From positions 62,001 through 126,000 of the forward strand of contig JBBPTG010000072.1 in NCBI GenBank assembly GCA_038093975.1: a DNA stretch of 64,000 nucleotides, read 5' to 3'. The position numbers and the translations under genes are program-made. Below the pieces are notes generated by a model, which made no database searches, was not told the origin of the DNA, and saw nothing but the letters and a program-made list of their open reading frames with translations. This stretch comes from Chalciporus piperatus. Taxonomy: Eukaryota > Basidiomycota > Agaricomycetes > Boletales > Boletaceae. This document shows positions 44,262 to 55,189 of this stretch, one piece after another. The first letter of the stretch is position 1; each line of letters begins with the position of its first letter.

Positions 44262-45173
44262 ATGTCTTCCTCTAAACCCACTGAACTCCACATCGGAGCC
44301 CCAGACGCCTTTGATAGCTCCTTCGAGAAAAGCACTGCCTGGATGAATTCCATCCAATTCTATCTCACTGTCAATGGTGACGTATACAACACAGATCCCA
44401 AGAAGATCACCTTTGCACTATTCTACATGTCCAAAGGATCAGCAGCCACTTGGGCTGCCACCTTCCGCCGTAAGGCCATCACCGGCACCACTGTCACAAT
44501 GGGAACCTGGGCTCAATTTATCACTGATTTCGAAACCGCATTCAAACACCACGATACCGTAGGAAACGCCGTCGCCTGGCTTTCCACCAAACGAATGAAG
44601 CCTCTCAAGAACAGAGAATATTCTCCCTCTCTCTCGGAATTCATTTCGAGTTTCCAGAACCAAGTCACCTTGTCTGGCATTATCGATAACAACGTCCTAA
44701 TTGGATACTTCTCTGCGGGAATACCCATCTCCCTTATGAGACGAGTCAACAGCATGGATATCGTCCCTACCACAATCAACAATTGGTACAAGCGCACCAC
44801 CCAATTCCAGACCCAATGGGAACACACCAATGAGATCACTAATTGCAATCGCAATCCTGCCAAACAATTCCGTCCGTTCTCCTCCACCAATCACTTCACC
44901 CCTGCCAGGGACCCCAATGCCATGGACGTTGACGCCATTTGTATCACCAAACTCACTCCTGAAGAGCGGAAACACTGCCAGGAGAAAGGACTCTGCTTCC
45001 GCTGCAGGAAAGCTGGACATCGGTCCAACGCCTGCCCAGAGTTCTCCTCGAACCAGAAAACACTGAAGAAGGTTCAGAAGGTTGAGGAAGAAATTCCCTC
45101 GTTAATTGAGATAGATGATGACGAGGATGAAACCACCGTTCGTAATGTAGCCTTTGTCACAAAGGGTTTTTAG
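44262..45173 (+). CDS. Gypsy element 2 copy A Gag
   Basis: 303 codons from ATG (MSSSKPTELHIGAPDAFD). Capsid-like region (WMNSIQFYLTVNGDVY, GSAATWAATFRRKAI, WAQFITDFETAFKHHD) and a zinc knuckle CFRCRKAGHRSNACPEF, then an acidic tail. The leader above is open and similar to the Pro/Ser-rich N-terminus of copy B, but no clear earlier ATG is seen. Most substitutions versus copy B are conservative, so both derive from an active source. Confidence 0.82.
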   Translation: MSSSKPTELHIGAPDAFDSSFEKSTAWMNSIQFYLTVNGDVYNTDPKKITFALFYMSKGSAATWAATFRRKAITGTTVTMGTWAQFITDFETAFKHHDTVGNAVAWLSTKRMKPLKNREYSPSLSEFISSFQNQVTLSGIIDNNVLIGYFSAGIPISLMRRVNSMDIVPTTINNWYKRTTQFQTQWEHTNEITNCNRNPAKQFRPFSSTNHFTPARDPNAMDVDAICITKLTPEERKHCQEKGLCFRCRKAGHRSNACPEFSSNQKTLKKVQKVEEEIPSLIEIDDDEDETTVRNVAFVTKGF

Positions 45174-45250
45174 GCCGGGAAGCTCTGCCGACGCAAGCTT
45201 CCCCAGTCACGTGTGCACCTGTACTTGTAAAGTTGTGAAAGCGCTCTATG

Positions 45251-45907
45251 CAAATTCCCATACAGATTATCGTTCCCTCACACACAATGAAAGCCGTCGA
45301 AACCCACGCCCTCATTGATAGTGGCGCAGACATCTCCTGTATCAATTGGGGCTTTATACGAAAAAATTGAATCCCAACCACCCGACTCGAAACCCCTATT
45401 CGAGTCTGAAACGTCGACCAGACCGCAAACAAAAGCGGAATGATACTCTTCACCACCACACTCTTCCTCGACATCGAAGGAATCACACAAGAAGTAATCT
45501 TCCATGTCATGAACTGCGGAAACGAAAACGTCATCCTAGGTCTCCCATGGCTTGAAAAAGCTAACCCAACCATCGACTGGCGCCGACAAACCCTCTCGCT
45601 ATCAGAGTCCATCAACGAGTCAAAGAAGTTATATACCATACATGCTGCGGCCTGTAAAGCCAATGACCAACTCTTCACCCGACCTACCCCTCCTCCTCAA
45701 CACTCTTACGTAACCCCAGAAATTGACAAACAACTCTATGACTACCTGGACTCTGAAACCGAATCCACCTTCCTTAACTGCGCCTACGAGAACCTTACCC
45801 TCAACCGCATTATTCGTTGCGGTTCACACTTTGTCCCAATCATGTCGTTGCTCGCCTTACCCAAGCCACAGAACTCGCCATCACGGCCGAACTGGCCAAA
45901 CCTAAAC
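45251..45907 (+). pseudogene. Gypsy element 2 copy A protease/linker, broken
   Basis: Reads MQIPIQIIVPSHTMKAVET then the aspartic protease motif ALIDSGADISC, followed by two stops (near 45367 and 45411) in otherwise continuous frame, then FLDIEGITQEVIFHV and VILGLPWLEKANPTIDW (the second protease motif and the usual N-terminal pol region). RT is missing because the sequence is interrupted at 45908. Confidence 0.8.
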
Positions 45908-45981
45908 TGTTATGCTTGTACCGGGTAGGTCAAAGCATAGAAACAAAAGCCTAGTCAAAGACAAGGGTTTCAAAGGTAGCC
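45908..45981 (-). repeat. Antisense LTR terminus of Gypsy family 2
   Basis: Begins TGTTATGCTTGTACCGGG, the reverse complement of the family-2 LTR 3' end, and runs through about 74 bp before switching to the LTR of Gypsy element 3. It starts at the exact LTR terminus, so it marks an insertion in opposite orientation. Confidence 0.8.
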
Positions 45982-46431
45982 TATAGTATTTAAAAACTTT
46001 TCAAACTTTTGCCTACAACGGTATTCGAACTCTGGACTTTGTCTACAACTTAGGGGTCAAACCAGATTCATCCTAATCCGCTCCGGTAGTCCCGGTAGCA
46101 TTACATAAACTATTACATAATCAGGTCACGTGACAAAGGTCCAGACTTAGATGAGTCAGCAATGATGTCATGGCCTAGATCCTAATCCGTGCCTGGTACT
46201 TTTTCTTATCATCGTACCACTTACCTTATCTATCTTTCCCTTTGTGTTTTCCTTATTCGGCTGTTGGTCTGTGCGCACTTCTCAATAGTATATAAGTAGC
46301 CCTGTACTTATCACAGACCCCAGTCTAATCCATTTGTGACTTCACCGTCATTAAGCTTTAGTACTCAGCATATCCTTCGCATAGGCCTAGTGTTGCCTAA
46401 AGTCCCCGCTGTGTTGTGAGAGATCATAACA
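45982..46431 (+). repeat. 5' LTR of Gypsy element 3
   Basis: Its start (TATAGTATTTAAAAAC) matches the 3' LTR at 52004, which begins TGTTATAG; here the first bases are replaced at the junction with the antisense LTR. It contains AATAGTATATAAG (core promoter) and ends ATCATAACA, followed by CTTGGATTAGACTTG, the probable primer-binding region. Confidence 0.72.
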
Positions 46432-47834
46432 CTTGGATTAGACTTGAAAACACCGCCTGGACTCTAGGGCTAAAGAGTGGGTCAAGAAGACCGTTTGTGT
46501 ACGTGACACACAGGAGACCGCAACTCCGTCCACTGCTGCATATACGGCCGTCCGCCGTCATAAATTGGATAACGTTGCTGTTCCCCATAGTGCACTAGGG
46601 GCTTTTTGATCGTTCAAGACGTCTTGGGGCCCGCTCACGCGCCAACCCTCTGACTGTAGACACGATCCGGGTTCGCGTGATCACCCGTTGACGTCACGCA
46701 TTCGCCATCTGGCTATTTTATTCTTTTGGGCCAGCCTTTAGTGCCCCGTTTCTGTTACCCTCAGTACTAGTGTTTAAAAGTCCAGTTACATAACTGGAAA
46801 AAAACCGAAACTTAACTTAACTGGAGCGAAATATAACTGAAACTGGGTGAAAAATTGTAACTGGTTACATCCAGTTTCAGTTACAGTTTAGTCACTTCCA
46901 AAATTTTACAAAACTGTACACAAACTGGTTATAACTGGTTATAAATAATAACCTATATATGGTCATCTACCACTATTCTTCCTGATTTTTTACAAAATTT
47001 TCCAACCTTATTTGACTTTTCTTCTGAATATTGAAGTAAATTGATGAAATGACTGATTGAGACACACTCTACTCAAATACACATGTTAATTTGCACTACT
47101 GAGATAATATATTTGCTTGTATTTTACTTAACTTGACCTCCATTCCAATGCTATATCCACCAAAACATATGATAATCATGGTAATATAATAAAATGAGCA
47201 TATCTTCTCAAGGACTGAACCAAATCATATGATCCAGGGGTCATTTTAAAGCTACGAATCAGGGCTTTCTAATGTTTGTCCAGTTATTACAAAAAACCGG
47301 TCACAAACTGGTCACAAACTGGACCATAACTGATATGACAGTTATGTAGAGTTTCAGTTCAGTTAAACTGATTTTGCCGAAATTGATAACCAGTTACAGT
47401 TACAGTTTTGTCAAAAGAGGTACAAAAACTTAACTTAACTGGACTTTTAAACGCTACTCAGTACTATAGTATTTTGTTCGAAGACCGGATTGGGATCGTG
47501 CCCAATTGCAAAGGACGACAAGGGAAAAGCGCGTCGCCGCCCCCTTGGCTGAGTCATACGTAGCAACGTAAGCCGGCAGCACCCCCGAGGTACAAAATAG
47601 AAAACAATAAAAATAGTATCCTGTATTACGATAGTTTTCGCTACTGCTCGAAGATAGAAGTTCGAGAGTAGTATATGTGCAAAATCCAAACAGATCTTGG
47701 GAAAATTCCTCAGAAGGTCTGCAAAGATTCCGATAAGCGTCGCAGATATCATCTCCGCTCCAAGAAATATTTCCTTCGTCCTCGTGTCTGTCATCCCCAG
47801 AGAACCTTTGGAAGATAGGGTTCAGTAAGGATAT
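46432..47834 (+). other. Leader of Gypsy element 3, split by a MITE
   Basis: Non-coding leader between LTR and gag. The part before the MITE (46432-46767) has a diverged copy at 54041-54380. The part after the MITE (47457-47834) contains AT-rich sequence and runs to the gag ATG. Confidence 0.7.
46768..47456. mobile_element. Non-autonomous hAT MITE with perfect 8-bp target duplication
   Basis: 689 bp. Left end TAGTGTTTAAAAGTCCAGTT equals the hAT left terminus at 33590. The right end (reverse complement) begins TAGCGTTTAAAAGTCCAGTT and continues AAGTTAAG. Flanks are CTCAGTAC on both sides (46760-46767 and 47457-47464). No coding capacity; the interior is AT-rich and carries further CAGTTA-type subterminal motifs. 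It is very likely mobilised by the transposase of the 33590-37328 element. Confidence 0.93.
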
Positions 47835-49046
47835 ATGTCAGCAGAGCTATACGATCAGGAACCACAAAATCAAGGTTACAGATCCCCCCCACGTCATTTT
47901 CCATCCTCATCCGAAAGTTCACATCCCCCTACTCTCCGCCCCGAAACTCCGATGGCTGATCCCGTTGATCCCATCGCCGCCCTCACCGCCGCTCTGAAGG
48001 CGCTCATTTCAGACAATTCGGACTCCGTGTCCAAAAAGGTTGCCGACCCGGGAAAATGGGATGGTGATCGCACCAAGTTCCGTTTGTGGTGGGCGCAGGT
48101 TAACGCCTGGCAGTCTGTCCATACGTGGAAAAACAACAAGGTTCTATGCCTCGCTGTGCTTTCACGGCTAGAAGGAAAAGCGGCTGGGTTCGCCCAGATG
48201 ACAATAGAAAAATGGACCCGGTATGAACAAATGCCACCACCACCATTGCCGGAACTAGAAGGCGAAGAACCAGTAGAGGAACCTGTTCGGGAACCCCTGG
48301 GACTAAAAGCATGGCCAACTTGGGCAATATTTTCACATCTCCTCAAAGGACATTTTCAGATAGACGTTCTCGCTCATGAGAGTCTTCGAAAATTGGAAGC
48401 ATTGAAGCAGGCTGGGAAACCTGTGGACATCTTCCTCCAGGAGTTTGAATTGTTGAAAGCGGAATCAGAGATTGAAGATGCTCATGCCAAAGAGCTTCTG
48501 AAGAAGGCGATAGATTACAAGATCTATTATCAGGCGCAAATCAACACCAATATTGATGAGCAAAATTTGACCAATATAATCGACACCTACCGAAAGTTAG
48601 GTCGCACGTTCGAACGTATTGTTGTTGAACGCGGTGCACCAGTTCGTCAGGCACCCGCTCCTGCCCCCAGGCCCTCTTCTTCATATCCGTATCTTCCCCC
48701 TCGTTACCCAATTGCATCTCGCCCGCTCCCACGTCCCCCCGCTTCGTATGCGGCCCCCCGTTTCACCTCCACAGGCACACAGCCTGGTCGAGGAGCTCCG
48801 ATGGATCTGTCGGCACAGCAAATGCCAAGACCGCCAGTTCACGGCAATTGTTTCAGTTGTGATCAGCCTGGTCACTTTGCTAACACCTGCCCGAAACCGC
48901 GCCGTCCCCGACAGAGACAGGTGGTTATGTGGGATCCTTACTCTCAACAATATGTTGAAACTTCCCTGCCGTTTGACAACCGGCAGATGCCCTTAAGTAG
49001 TCAACTATCATTTGAATCGGTCTTTTTCTATTCGTCGAGTGTTTGA
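47835..49046 (+). CDS. Gypsy element 3 Gag
   Basis: ATG at 47835. Pro-rich N-terminus, capsid-like core (FRLWWAQVNAWQSVHTWKN, WAIFSHLLKGHFQID, FLQEFELLKAESEI), Pro-rich linker, and zinc knuckle CFSCDQPGHFANTCPKP near the end. The reading frame stops 12 codons after entering pol sequence in the wrong frame. The protease that should follow the knuckle is absent, pointing to a deletion at about 49000-49020. Confidence 0.83.
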   Translation: MSAELYDQEPQNQGYRSPPRHFPSSSESSHPPTLRPETPMADPVDPIAALTAALKALISDNSDSVSKKVADPGKWDGDRTKFRLWWAQVNAWQSVHTWKNNKVLCLAVLSRLEGKAAGFAQMTIEKWTRYEQMPPPPLPELEGEEPVEEPVREPLGLKAWPTWAIFSHLLKGHFQIDVLAHESLRKLEALKQAGKPVDIFLQEFELLKAESEIEDAHAKELLKKAIDYKIYYQAQINTNIDEQNLTNIIDTYRKLGRTFERIVVERGAPVRQAPAPAPRPSSSYPYLPPRYPIASRPLPRPPASYAAPRFTSTGTQPGRGAPMDLSAQQMPRPPVHGNCFSCDQPGHFANTCPKPRRPRQRQVVMWDPYSQQYVETSLPFDNRQMPLSSQLSFESVFFYSSSV

Positions 49047-51992
49047 GGCGGGGCTCACCGAGAAAGTCCCAGTAGAACTCCACGAGTACTTAGACGTCTT
49101 CTCAGAGCAAGAGAGTGAGCGTATGCCTACCCGAAAGGCGTGGGACCACGCAATAGATCTCAAGCCTGATTTCGTTCCCAAAAAGGGTCGGGTGATTCCG
49201 ATGTCTGAACAGGAACTAGATGATGTCAAAAAGTTCATCGATAAGGAGTTATCGAAAGGATATCTTCGTCCGTCAAAATCCCCTCAGACATCTCCTGTTT
49301 TCTTTATTCCAAAAAAGGACGGTAAAAAGAGATTAGTTATGGACTATCGTTACGTAAATGAGGGAACTGTCAAGAACGCTTACCCTCTTCCCCTCATTTC
49401 TGGACTTATCGACCAGCTCAAAGGAGCTGATATGTTTACTAAAATGGACCTTTGTTGGGGCTATAATAATGTTAGAATAAAAGAAGGCGACGAATGGAAA
49501 GCGGCTTTCGTTACTCCATTCGGCGCTTACGAACTCTCCCCCCACATTCCAACAAATGATGAATGATCTATTTAGCAATCTTCATGGGGTTCTCATTATT
49601 TATATCGACGATCTTATGATCTTTACGTTCGGAAAACTAGAGCACAGCATTTAGAAATAGTTAAAACCGTATTGCAACGTCTCAGAGAGAACGATCTTTA
49701 CGTAAAACCAGAAAAGTGTAGCTTTGCTGTAGATTCCGTAGATTTCTTGGGAATGGTTATCTCCCAGAAAGGCGTAGAGATGGACACTTCAAAGGTGCAG
49801 GCGATTTTGGATTGGCCGGCGCCAACTTGGTTGAAGGGTGTTCAGTCCTTTTTAGGATTGGCTAACTTCTATCGACGCTTCATTCAGGGCTTCGCTGACA
49901 TTGCTCGTCCCTTGAATGACCTTACCAAAAAGGACACACCATACCGGTGGGGACCAGAGCAACAGCAAGCTTTTGATAAGCTGAAACAGCAATTCACAAC
50001 CGCTCCGCTTTTAGCATATCCTGACCGCTCTAAAGAAGTCAGAGTAGAAACGGACGCTAGTGATATTGCAACGGGAGCTGTGCTCTCGGTTAAATGTGAT
50101 GATGGCCTCTGGAGGCCTTGTGCCTTCATCTCCCATTCCTTTAGTTCTGCCGAGAAGAACTACCCGGTTTATGACAAAGAGCTTCTAGCTGTCATTCGGG
50201 CTTTGCAGGAATGGAGGCATTATCTAATGGGTCGAGAACACTTCGAGATTTGGACTGATCACAAGAATCTCGAATATTGGAAATCTCCCCAAACTCTGAG
50301 CCCACGTCAAGCACGCTGGAACGCGTTGCTCTCAGAGTATAATTACTCGATTATTTATAAACCGGGTTCTACAAATGGAAGGGCTGATGCTTTATCCCGT
50401 CGACAAGATCATGGAGAAGCAGATCCCGACCATAACAAAAATATTACTGTACTTCCTGCTTCGGTCTTTATTAATACGGTTACCCTTTCTTCACCTATTT
50501 ATGAAGAAATACAAAACGAATCAGAAAAAATAAAAAATGATACTCTAGATGGCTTCGTTTTTGACGAGGGGTCTATAGTATTTAAAAACGATAAAAACAA
50601 GGTTTTTGTACCTATTTCTTTACGTACTAAACTACTTACAATCCTTCATGATTCACCTATTGGAGGCCATGGTGGCCAAGGACGTACTTTGCATCTGGTT
50701 ACTCGTTATTTCTCGTGGCCTGGTGTCACAAAGGACGTTAAAACATACGTAGAACATTGTCAGACGTGCGCCCTCACGAAGGGAAAGTCAACTGCACAAG
50801 CTGGCAAATTAATTCCCCTTCCCGTTCCGAGAGAACCATGGAAGGATATATCTATAGACTTTACCACGGGTTTCCCCAAATCACGTGGCTTTGATGCCAT
50901 TTGTGTAATTGTAGATCGCTTCTCTAAAGAAGTCGAGTTTATCGCTTGTAGAAAGACAATTTCTTCAAAAGAACTAGCTATTTTATTTAGAGACAATGTT
51001 TGGTGTAGACACGGACTTCCCTCTTCGATTGTTTCAGATCGAGGACCGCAATTCACATCGGAGTTTACTTCGCAGCTTTGCACCCTTCTAGGAATAGAAC
51101 AGAAGCTGTCAACCGCTTATCATCCCCAAACCGATGGCCAAACGGAGCGTATGAACCGAGAACTCCAGCAGTATCTCCGCGCTTACGTGGCTAAACGTCA
51201 AACAGAATGGGCTGATTGGTTGAAGATAGCGCAGTTCCATCATAATTCCTCCCTTTCCACCGCTACCGGAACGATCCCCTTCGCTATAACAAAAAACTAC
51301 TTCCCACGCATGGGATTCGAAGGCGATTCATCTCCGGCTGGTGCATTCTTAGAGAAATGTGGAAAGGCACACAAAGAAGTAGAGCAGGCGTTAGAGAAAC
51401 TCAGAACCGGATGAAAGAGCAAGCGGACAAGCATCGGTCCGAAGCTCCAGATTATCAAATCGGAGATTTCGTTATGTTATCCACGGACAATCTCAAACTC
51501 CCCTATCCTTCCAAAAAGATGACGCAGAACTGGATTGGACCTTATCAGATCACGAAGGTCCTTCCTAATGCAGTCACGCTTGACTTGCCCAATTCTATGC
51601 ATATTCATCCCACGGTTAATGTCAAACGAGTCAAACCGGCTCGAGAACCGTTGGAAGGGCAACCGGTCTGTCTTCCGGATCCGGTAATAGTCAACCAAGA
51701 AGGTGAAGAAGAGTACGAGGTGGATTACGTAGTGAAGTCTCAGGTTAAACAAGGACAATTAGAGTACCTGGTTCATTGGAAAGGCTGGGACATATCGGAC
51801 CGTACATGGGAAAAGGCAGCGCATTTGTCAAATGCACCCGAAGCTGTCAAAGCTTTTCACAAAAAGCACCCGTCCGCCCCACGTCGAATCAACATGACCA
51901 TGGGAAATTTCTCTGCCTTGTTTCAGAAATACGAAAATCTGACAGAGGTTCCTATGCGGAAATTGCTGAATCGCCTGGAATGTGATTCCTAG
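49012..51992 (+). pseudogene. Gypsy element 3 pol (RT-RNase H-IN-chromodomain), frameshifted
   Basis: RT starts PVELHEYLDVFSEQESERMP and reaches KMDLCWGYNNVRI; a small deletion near 49530-49545 shifts frame, after which SPPTFQQMMND and IIYIDDLMIF are visible. A second shift near 49625-49660 precedes 49672-51414, which is open: FLGLANFYRRFIQG, RNase H VETDASDIATGAVL, IN zinc (CQTCALTKG), DDE core (ISIDFTTGFP, VSDRGPQFT, HPQTDGQTERMNRE). A third shift near 51405-51415 precedes MKEQADKHRSEAP, MHIHPTVNVKRVKP and a C-terminal chromodomain (YEVDYVVKSQ, YLVHWKGWDISDRTWE). Chromodomains of this class steer integration to marked chromatin. At least three frameshifts make it inactive. Confidence 0.9.
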
Positions 51993-52003
51993 AGAGGGGA
52001 TAG

Positions 52004-52088
52004 TGTTATAGTATTTAAAAACTTTTCAAAACTTTTGCCTACAACGGTATTCGAACTCTGGACTTTGTCTACAACTTAGGGGTCAAGC
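52004..52088 (+). repeat. 3' LTR of Gypsy element 3 (first 85 bp)
   Basis: A purine tract (AGAGAGGGGATAG) precedes TGTTATAGTATTTAAAAAC. The sequence matches the 5' LTR to GGGGTCAA and then departs. Confidence 0.82.
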
Positions 52089-52746
52089 CGGTGTAAGAAA
52101 GTTAAACCCTCTGTAGGAATAGAAATCCCGAGAAGGTTAGTAGCAAAAGATAAAGAAGGGTACGATAAGTTCGACCCTAAAGGGATTCCAGGGAATGAAG
52201 ACAAGCAAAAAGACTCGTTTCCGGCGTACCGAACCGTTGAAGAACCGGAAAATGATGTTCCGTACGAACAAACAGTTGTTCCGGACCACTTCCTTGCGGT
52301 TAGGACTAGTGGAACGAAGGTAAGAACGGACGGAAAGTGTGGGCGAAGGTTCCGGAGTTTTAGAGAGAGAGGTTGTTGCGTGGAGAAAAGAAAGGTCGAT
52401 TCAAAATAAGCAAAGTACAGTCTTTTATAGTCCGGGCATACCCGAGACTCTGATAGCGACAGAACGCTAAGTGACAGTACTGGACTAAGTATAGACAGGA
52501 TAGATGACAAGACGAAAAGGATGAGTAAAAGTAAGGAAAGTGCAACAGTAAAGACGCATAGCAAGGTTAGAGAACATGGAATGGAAGGGAAGCTTACCAG
52601 CGACTCAGAATCATATCATACCTGGACAACGGTTTCCGGGGACACGGAGGACGATACCTGTGAACAAAACAAACTATCCGTGGTTTCCGTATACCACGGA
52701 ACGACGGGAACGGGAAGTGATGGGGACGGAAAGCCGTATGTGCGGC
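52089..52746. other. Unassigned transposon-derived stretch
   Basis: Starts at the break in the Gypsy 3 LTR. The plus frame from about 52098 to 52320 is open and Lys/Glu/Pro-rich (GIEIPRRLVAKDKEGYDKF, PYEQTVVPDHFLAV) ending at a possible GTAAG donor. It may be part of a retroelement coding region, but I could not identify it. The rest is low-information up to the 615-bp LTR. Confidence 0.4.
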
Positions 52747-53361
52747 TGTTACGAACGCTCAGTTCCTTATCCTAGTCTTTCCTACACTTACTACGTTTCT
52801 CTTTCACTTTTGGACTTAGTCGCTTTCTCTCCCTTTTCTGTTATCTTATCTTATCAAGATCACATCACGTGACCTGCTGACATCAGCTAGGTCTAGCCTT
52901 TCGCTTACGTAACGTGGCTGTGCGTGGCTGTGCATCTTCCCCACTGTCCATGACTCATACCGAGTCACCATGACTCAGACTCTTGTTGACTCATTATGAC
53001 TCACCGTGACTCATACTGACTCACGCTGACTCATCTCGCTTCCTAGTCATATACGCTATTGGCTGTTACTCGCCATGACTCATATCTAGTCATACCTAGT
53101 CATATAGTTAAGGTTTACTAGTCATATAGTTAAGGTTTAGCCACAACATGTACAAACACTGTCAATAGTATATAAACCCGGGTTGACAAGCACTGGCTCT
53201 CCAGTCTTGTTCTCCTGGAGTTTCCTCTTCTTGAACTTCATGGGCCAAGCGCTCCTGCTTGCCTAGTCTGATCCTCAGCTCTAGTTACTGAGTTGATGTG
53301 GTTTCGCTAGGGCATGTTGTCTGATGATAGCGCTAGCTCTTGATTGAGTTGAGTCGTTTCA
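52747..53361 (+). repeat. Left LTR of the gag/pol-less element
   Basis: 615 bp, TG...CA. U3 carries eight TGACTCA sites, a tandem pair of TAGTCATATAGTTAAGGTTT (about 53098-53140) and a TATA region AATAGTATATAAACCCGG at about 53165-53182. Confidence 0.9.
52951..53082 (+). promoter_or_regulatory. Cluster of eight TGACTCA (Gcn4/AP-1-type) sites in LTR U3
   Basis: TGACTCA occurs at about 52951, 52971, 52987 and then four more times to 53034, plus one at about 53076, all about 90-220 bp upstream of AATAGTATATAAACC. TGACTCA is the classic Gcn4/CpcA and AP-1/Yap-type bZIP site. The same cluster is present in the right LTR (about 57028-57160). Confidence 0.72.
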
Positions 53362-54040
53362 TTAGAACAAGACTTCTTATTAATCCTCTCTGCCTCAGTG
53401 TCTCGTCACTGCCGCACTCGTTGTACGCCATCTGCACCGTCATCGCAAGTGGGTACCGGCGCTGCTTGTTCGCGCCTCGTCGTCGTTGCTGCTAGTCAGC
53501 TCACCATCGTATGCCACTTCATCGTCGTCGCAAGTGGGTACCAGCACAATCGAGAAACGTGCTTCGTCGTCGCTGAAGATAACTAGGTCAGCAAATAAAC
53601 ATATCGTCGTCCGCGTTGAGTCTGCCAGTCAGCTCACCATCGTCCTCATCGCTGAAGATAACTCGGTCAGCAAATCCGACGTCATCGTTGTCATCGTCGT
53701 GGAGCTTGCAAGTCAGCTCATCATTGTCAACATCGTCGAGCCTGCCAGTCAGCTCATCGTCGCCATCGTTCGCGTACATGCTCATCGAGATCGAGCTTAT
53801 CGTTGCTGCTATCGCAACAGTACGTCGTCACTGTCTTACAACCCAGCAGAGTGCTTACCTCTGTCGTCTACTGCGCTGTCGTCGCGCTCACCATCCTTGT
53901 CACTGTCAAGGCTGCTAGCCAGCTCATATCGTCATCACTGTTGCTGCGTCCGCAACACGTCGTCATCGTCGCCACATACTCAGACCTACCTAGCTTTGGT
54001 CGTGAGCTAAAGAGTCACTACCTAGTGTTGATGACTGCGT

Positions 54041-54380
54041 CATGACACTTGGATAAACTTGATCACACTGCCCGGACTCTAGGGCTAAAGAGTTGGTCGT
54101 TTGACCGTTGGCGTACGTGACACGCTCGGAGAAAGCAACTCTGTTCCCACTGCTGCACATACGGCTGTCCACCGTTCTAAACAGGATAATGTTGCTGTTC
54201 CCCATAGTGCACAAGGGGCTCTTTGATCATTGGAGATCGCTTGGGTATTACCAATAGCCTTTGCGTGTACACATGATCCAGGTTCGCGTGATCACCTGTT
54301 GACGTCACGAATTCGCCTTCTGGCTTTTCATTTCTCATGGGTCAGCATTTAGTGCCCAGTTTCTGTTACCCATTCGTCGT
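54041..54380 (+). repeat. Relic of a Gypsy-3-like leader inside the gag/pol-less element
   Basis: About 340 bp aligned to 46428-46765: ACACTTGGAT, GGACTCTAGGGCTAAAGAG, GCATATACGGCNGTCC-like, TTGCTGTTCCCCATAGTGCAC and GTTTCTGTTACCC recur in order. It begins right after a CATGACA that resembles an LTR end. Confidence 0.75.
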
Positions 54381-55189
54381 TGTCGTCACCCCACATCCCT
54401 ATCCGCGTACATCGTCGTCGCTGTCTCGCGACTCTACTAGAGTGTCTACCTCTACCGTGTACATCATCGCCGTTGCTCTGCAACTACTCCCCTGCAACTA
54501 GAGTGTCTACCTCTGTTGCGCATTCCGTCGCCGTCATCCGCGAAGCCTGAAAGATAGCTTCACGATCTGTTGAACCTCACTTGGTCTTCTATACCGGTTT
54601 GGACAATCAACGCGCAGTACTCTAGCAGTACTTAGAAGATCAATACTCTGAGTTATCGCAACTCACGTGCAAGAGCCGCCGCCGCTCGACTTCGTCTCCC
54701 TCGACATCTACAAGCTTGAAAGATAGCTTTACGACTTTATCGTTATCGTCTAGTCGTCTCGTCACCAGTACGCCACTCAACTGTCGATCGCAAGTGGGTA
54801 CCTGCACTGTCTTCGCGCCTTGTCATCGCTGACAGTAGGTATCTACTTGTCGAGCAATCCCGCCGCCTATGAGCGTGCCGCGTCCTCTGTCCTTCCATCG
54901 AGTGGAACTGGATACTTGATTTTCTGTTTACCGCGTTCACGACATTTCAACTGCTTTCGTTGAGTTAACAACTGTCGAACACCTCATGATGTCGAACATC
55001 ATCGTACTCCGCGTCGCGTTTTTACCCCTTCCATCGAGTGGAACGGAACATTATGCTGTCACCGCATATCTCCCTTGTCCCTATCGTCGTCAGCAAGCTT
55101 GAAAGACAGCTTTACGACTTTATCATCGTTGTCACCGACACATCGCGTCAAGAACGCTGTCACTAGTGTCTATTCTACTAGGGTGTTAT

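Larger units (their letters stand above)
43570..45907 (+). mobile_element. Gypsy element 2, copy A (LTR, gag, protease stub)
   Basis: Same family as the copy at 62199-64000 (long identical stretches in LTR, leader and gag). The element is cut at 45907, within the pol region before RT, by an antisense LTR end. Confidence 0.85.
45982..52088 (+). mobile_element. Gypsy element 3, chromodomain type, defective
   Basis: 5' LTR 45982-46431, leader carrying a hAT MITE, gag, pol ending in a chromodomain, then the first 85 bp of the 3' LTR (52004-52088). Protease is deleted and RT and IN carry frameshifts. Confidence 0.88.

Noticed and set aside
46016..46050. TATTCGAACTCTGG resembles a tRNA B box (also at 52037-52070)
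   Set aside because: No T-stem pairing, anticodon arm or A box can be built around it. Both copies lie in the Gypsy 3 LTR.
49530..49660. Programmed frameshifting in Gypsy 3 RT
   Set aside because: The shifts fall inside the conserved RT core with lost residues, so they are lesions, not recoding.
53398..54045. Ser/Val-rich frames in the CGTCGTC-rich part of the LTR element
   Set aside because: Low-complexity trinucleotide-like sequence gives long frames in several phases at once; no gene evidence.
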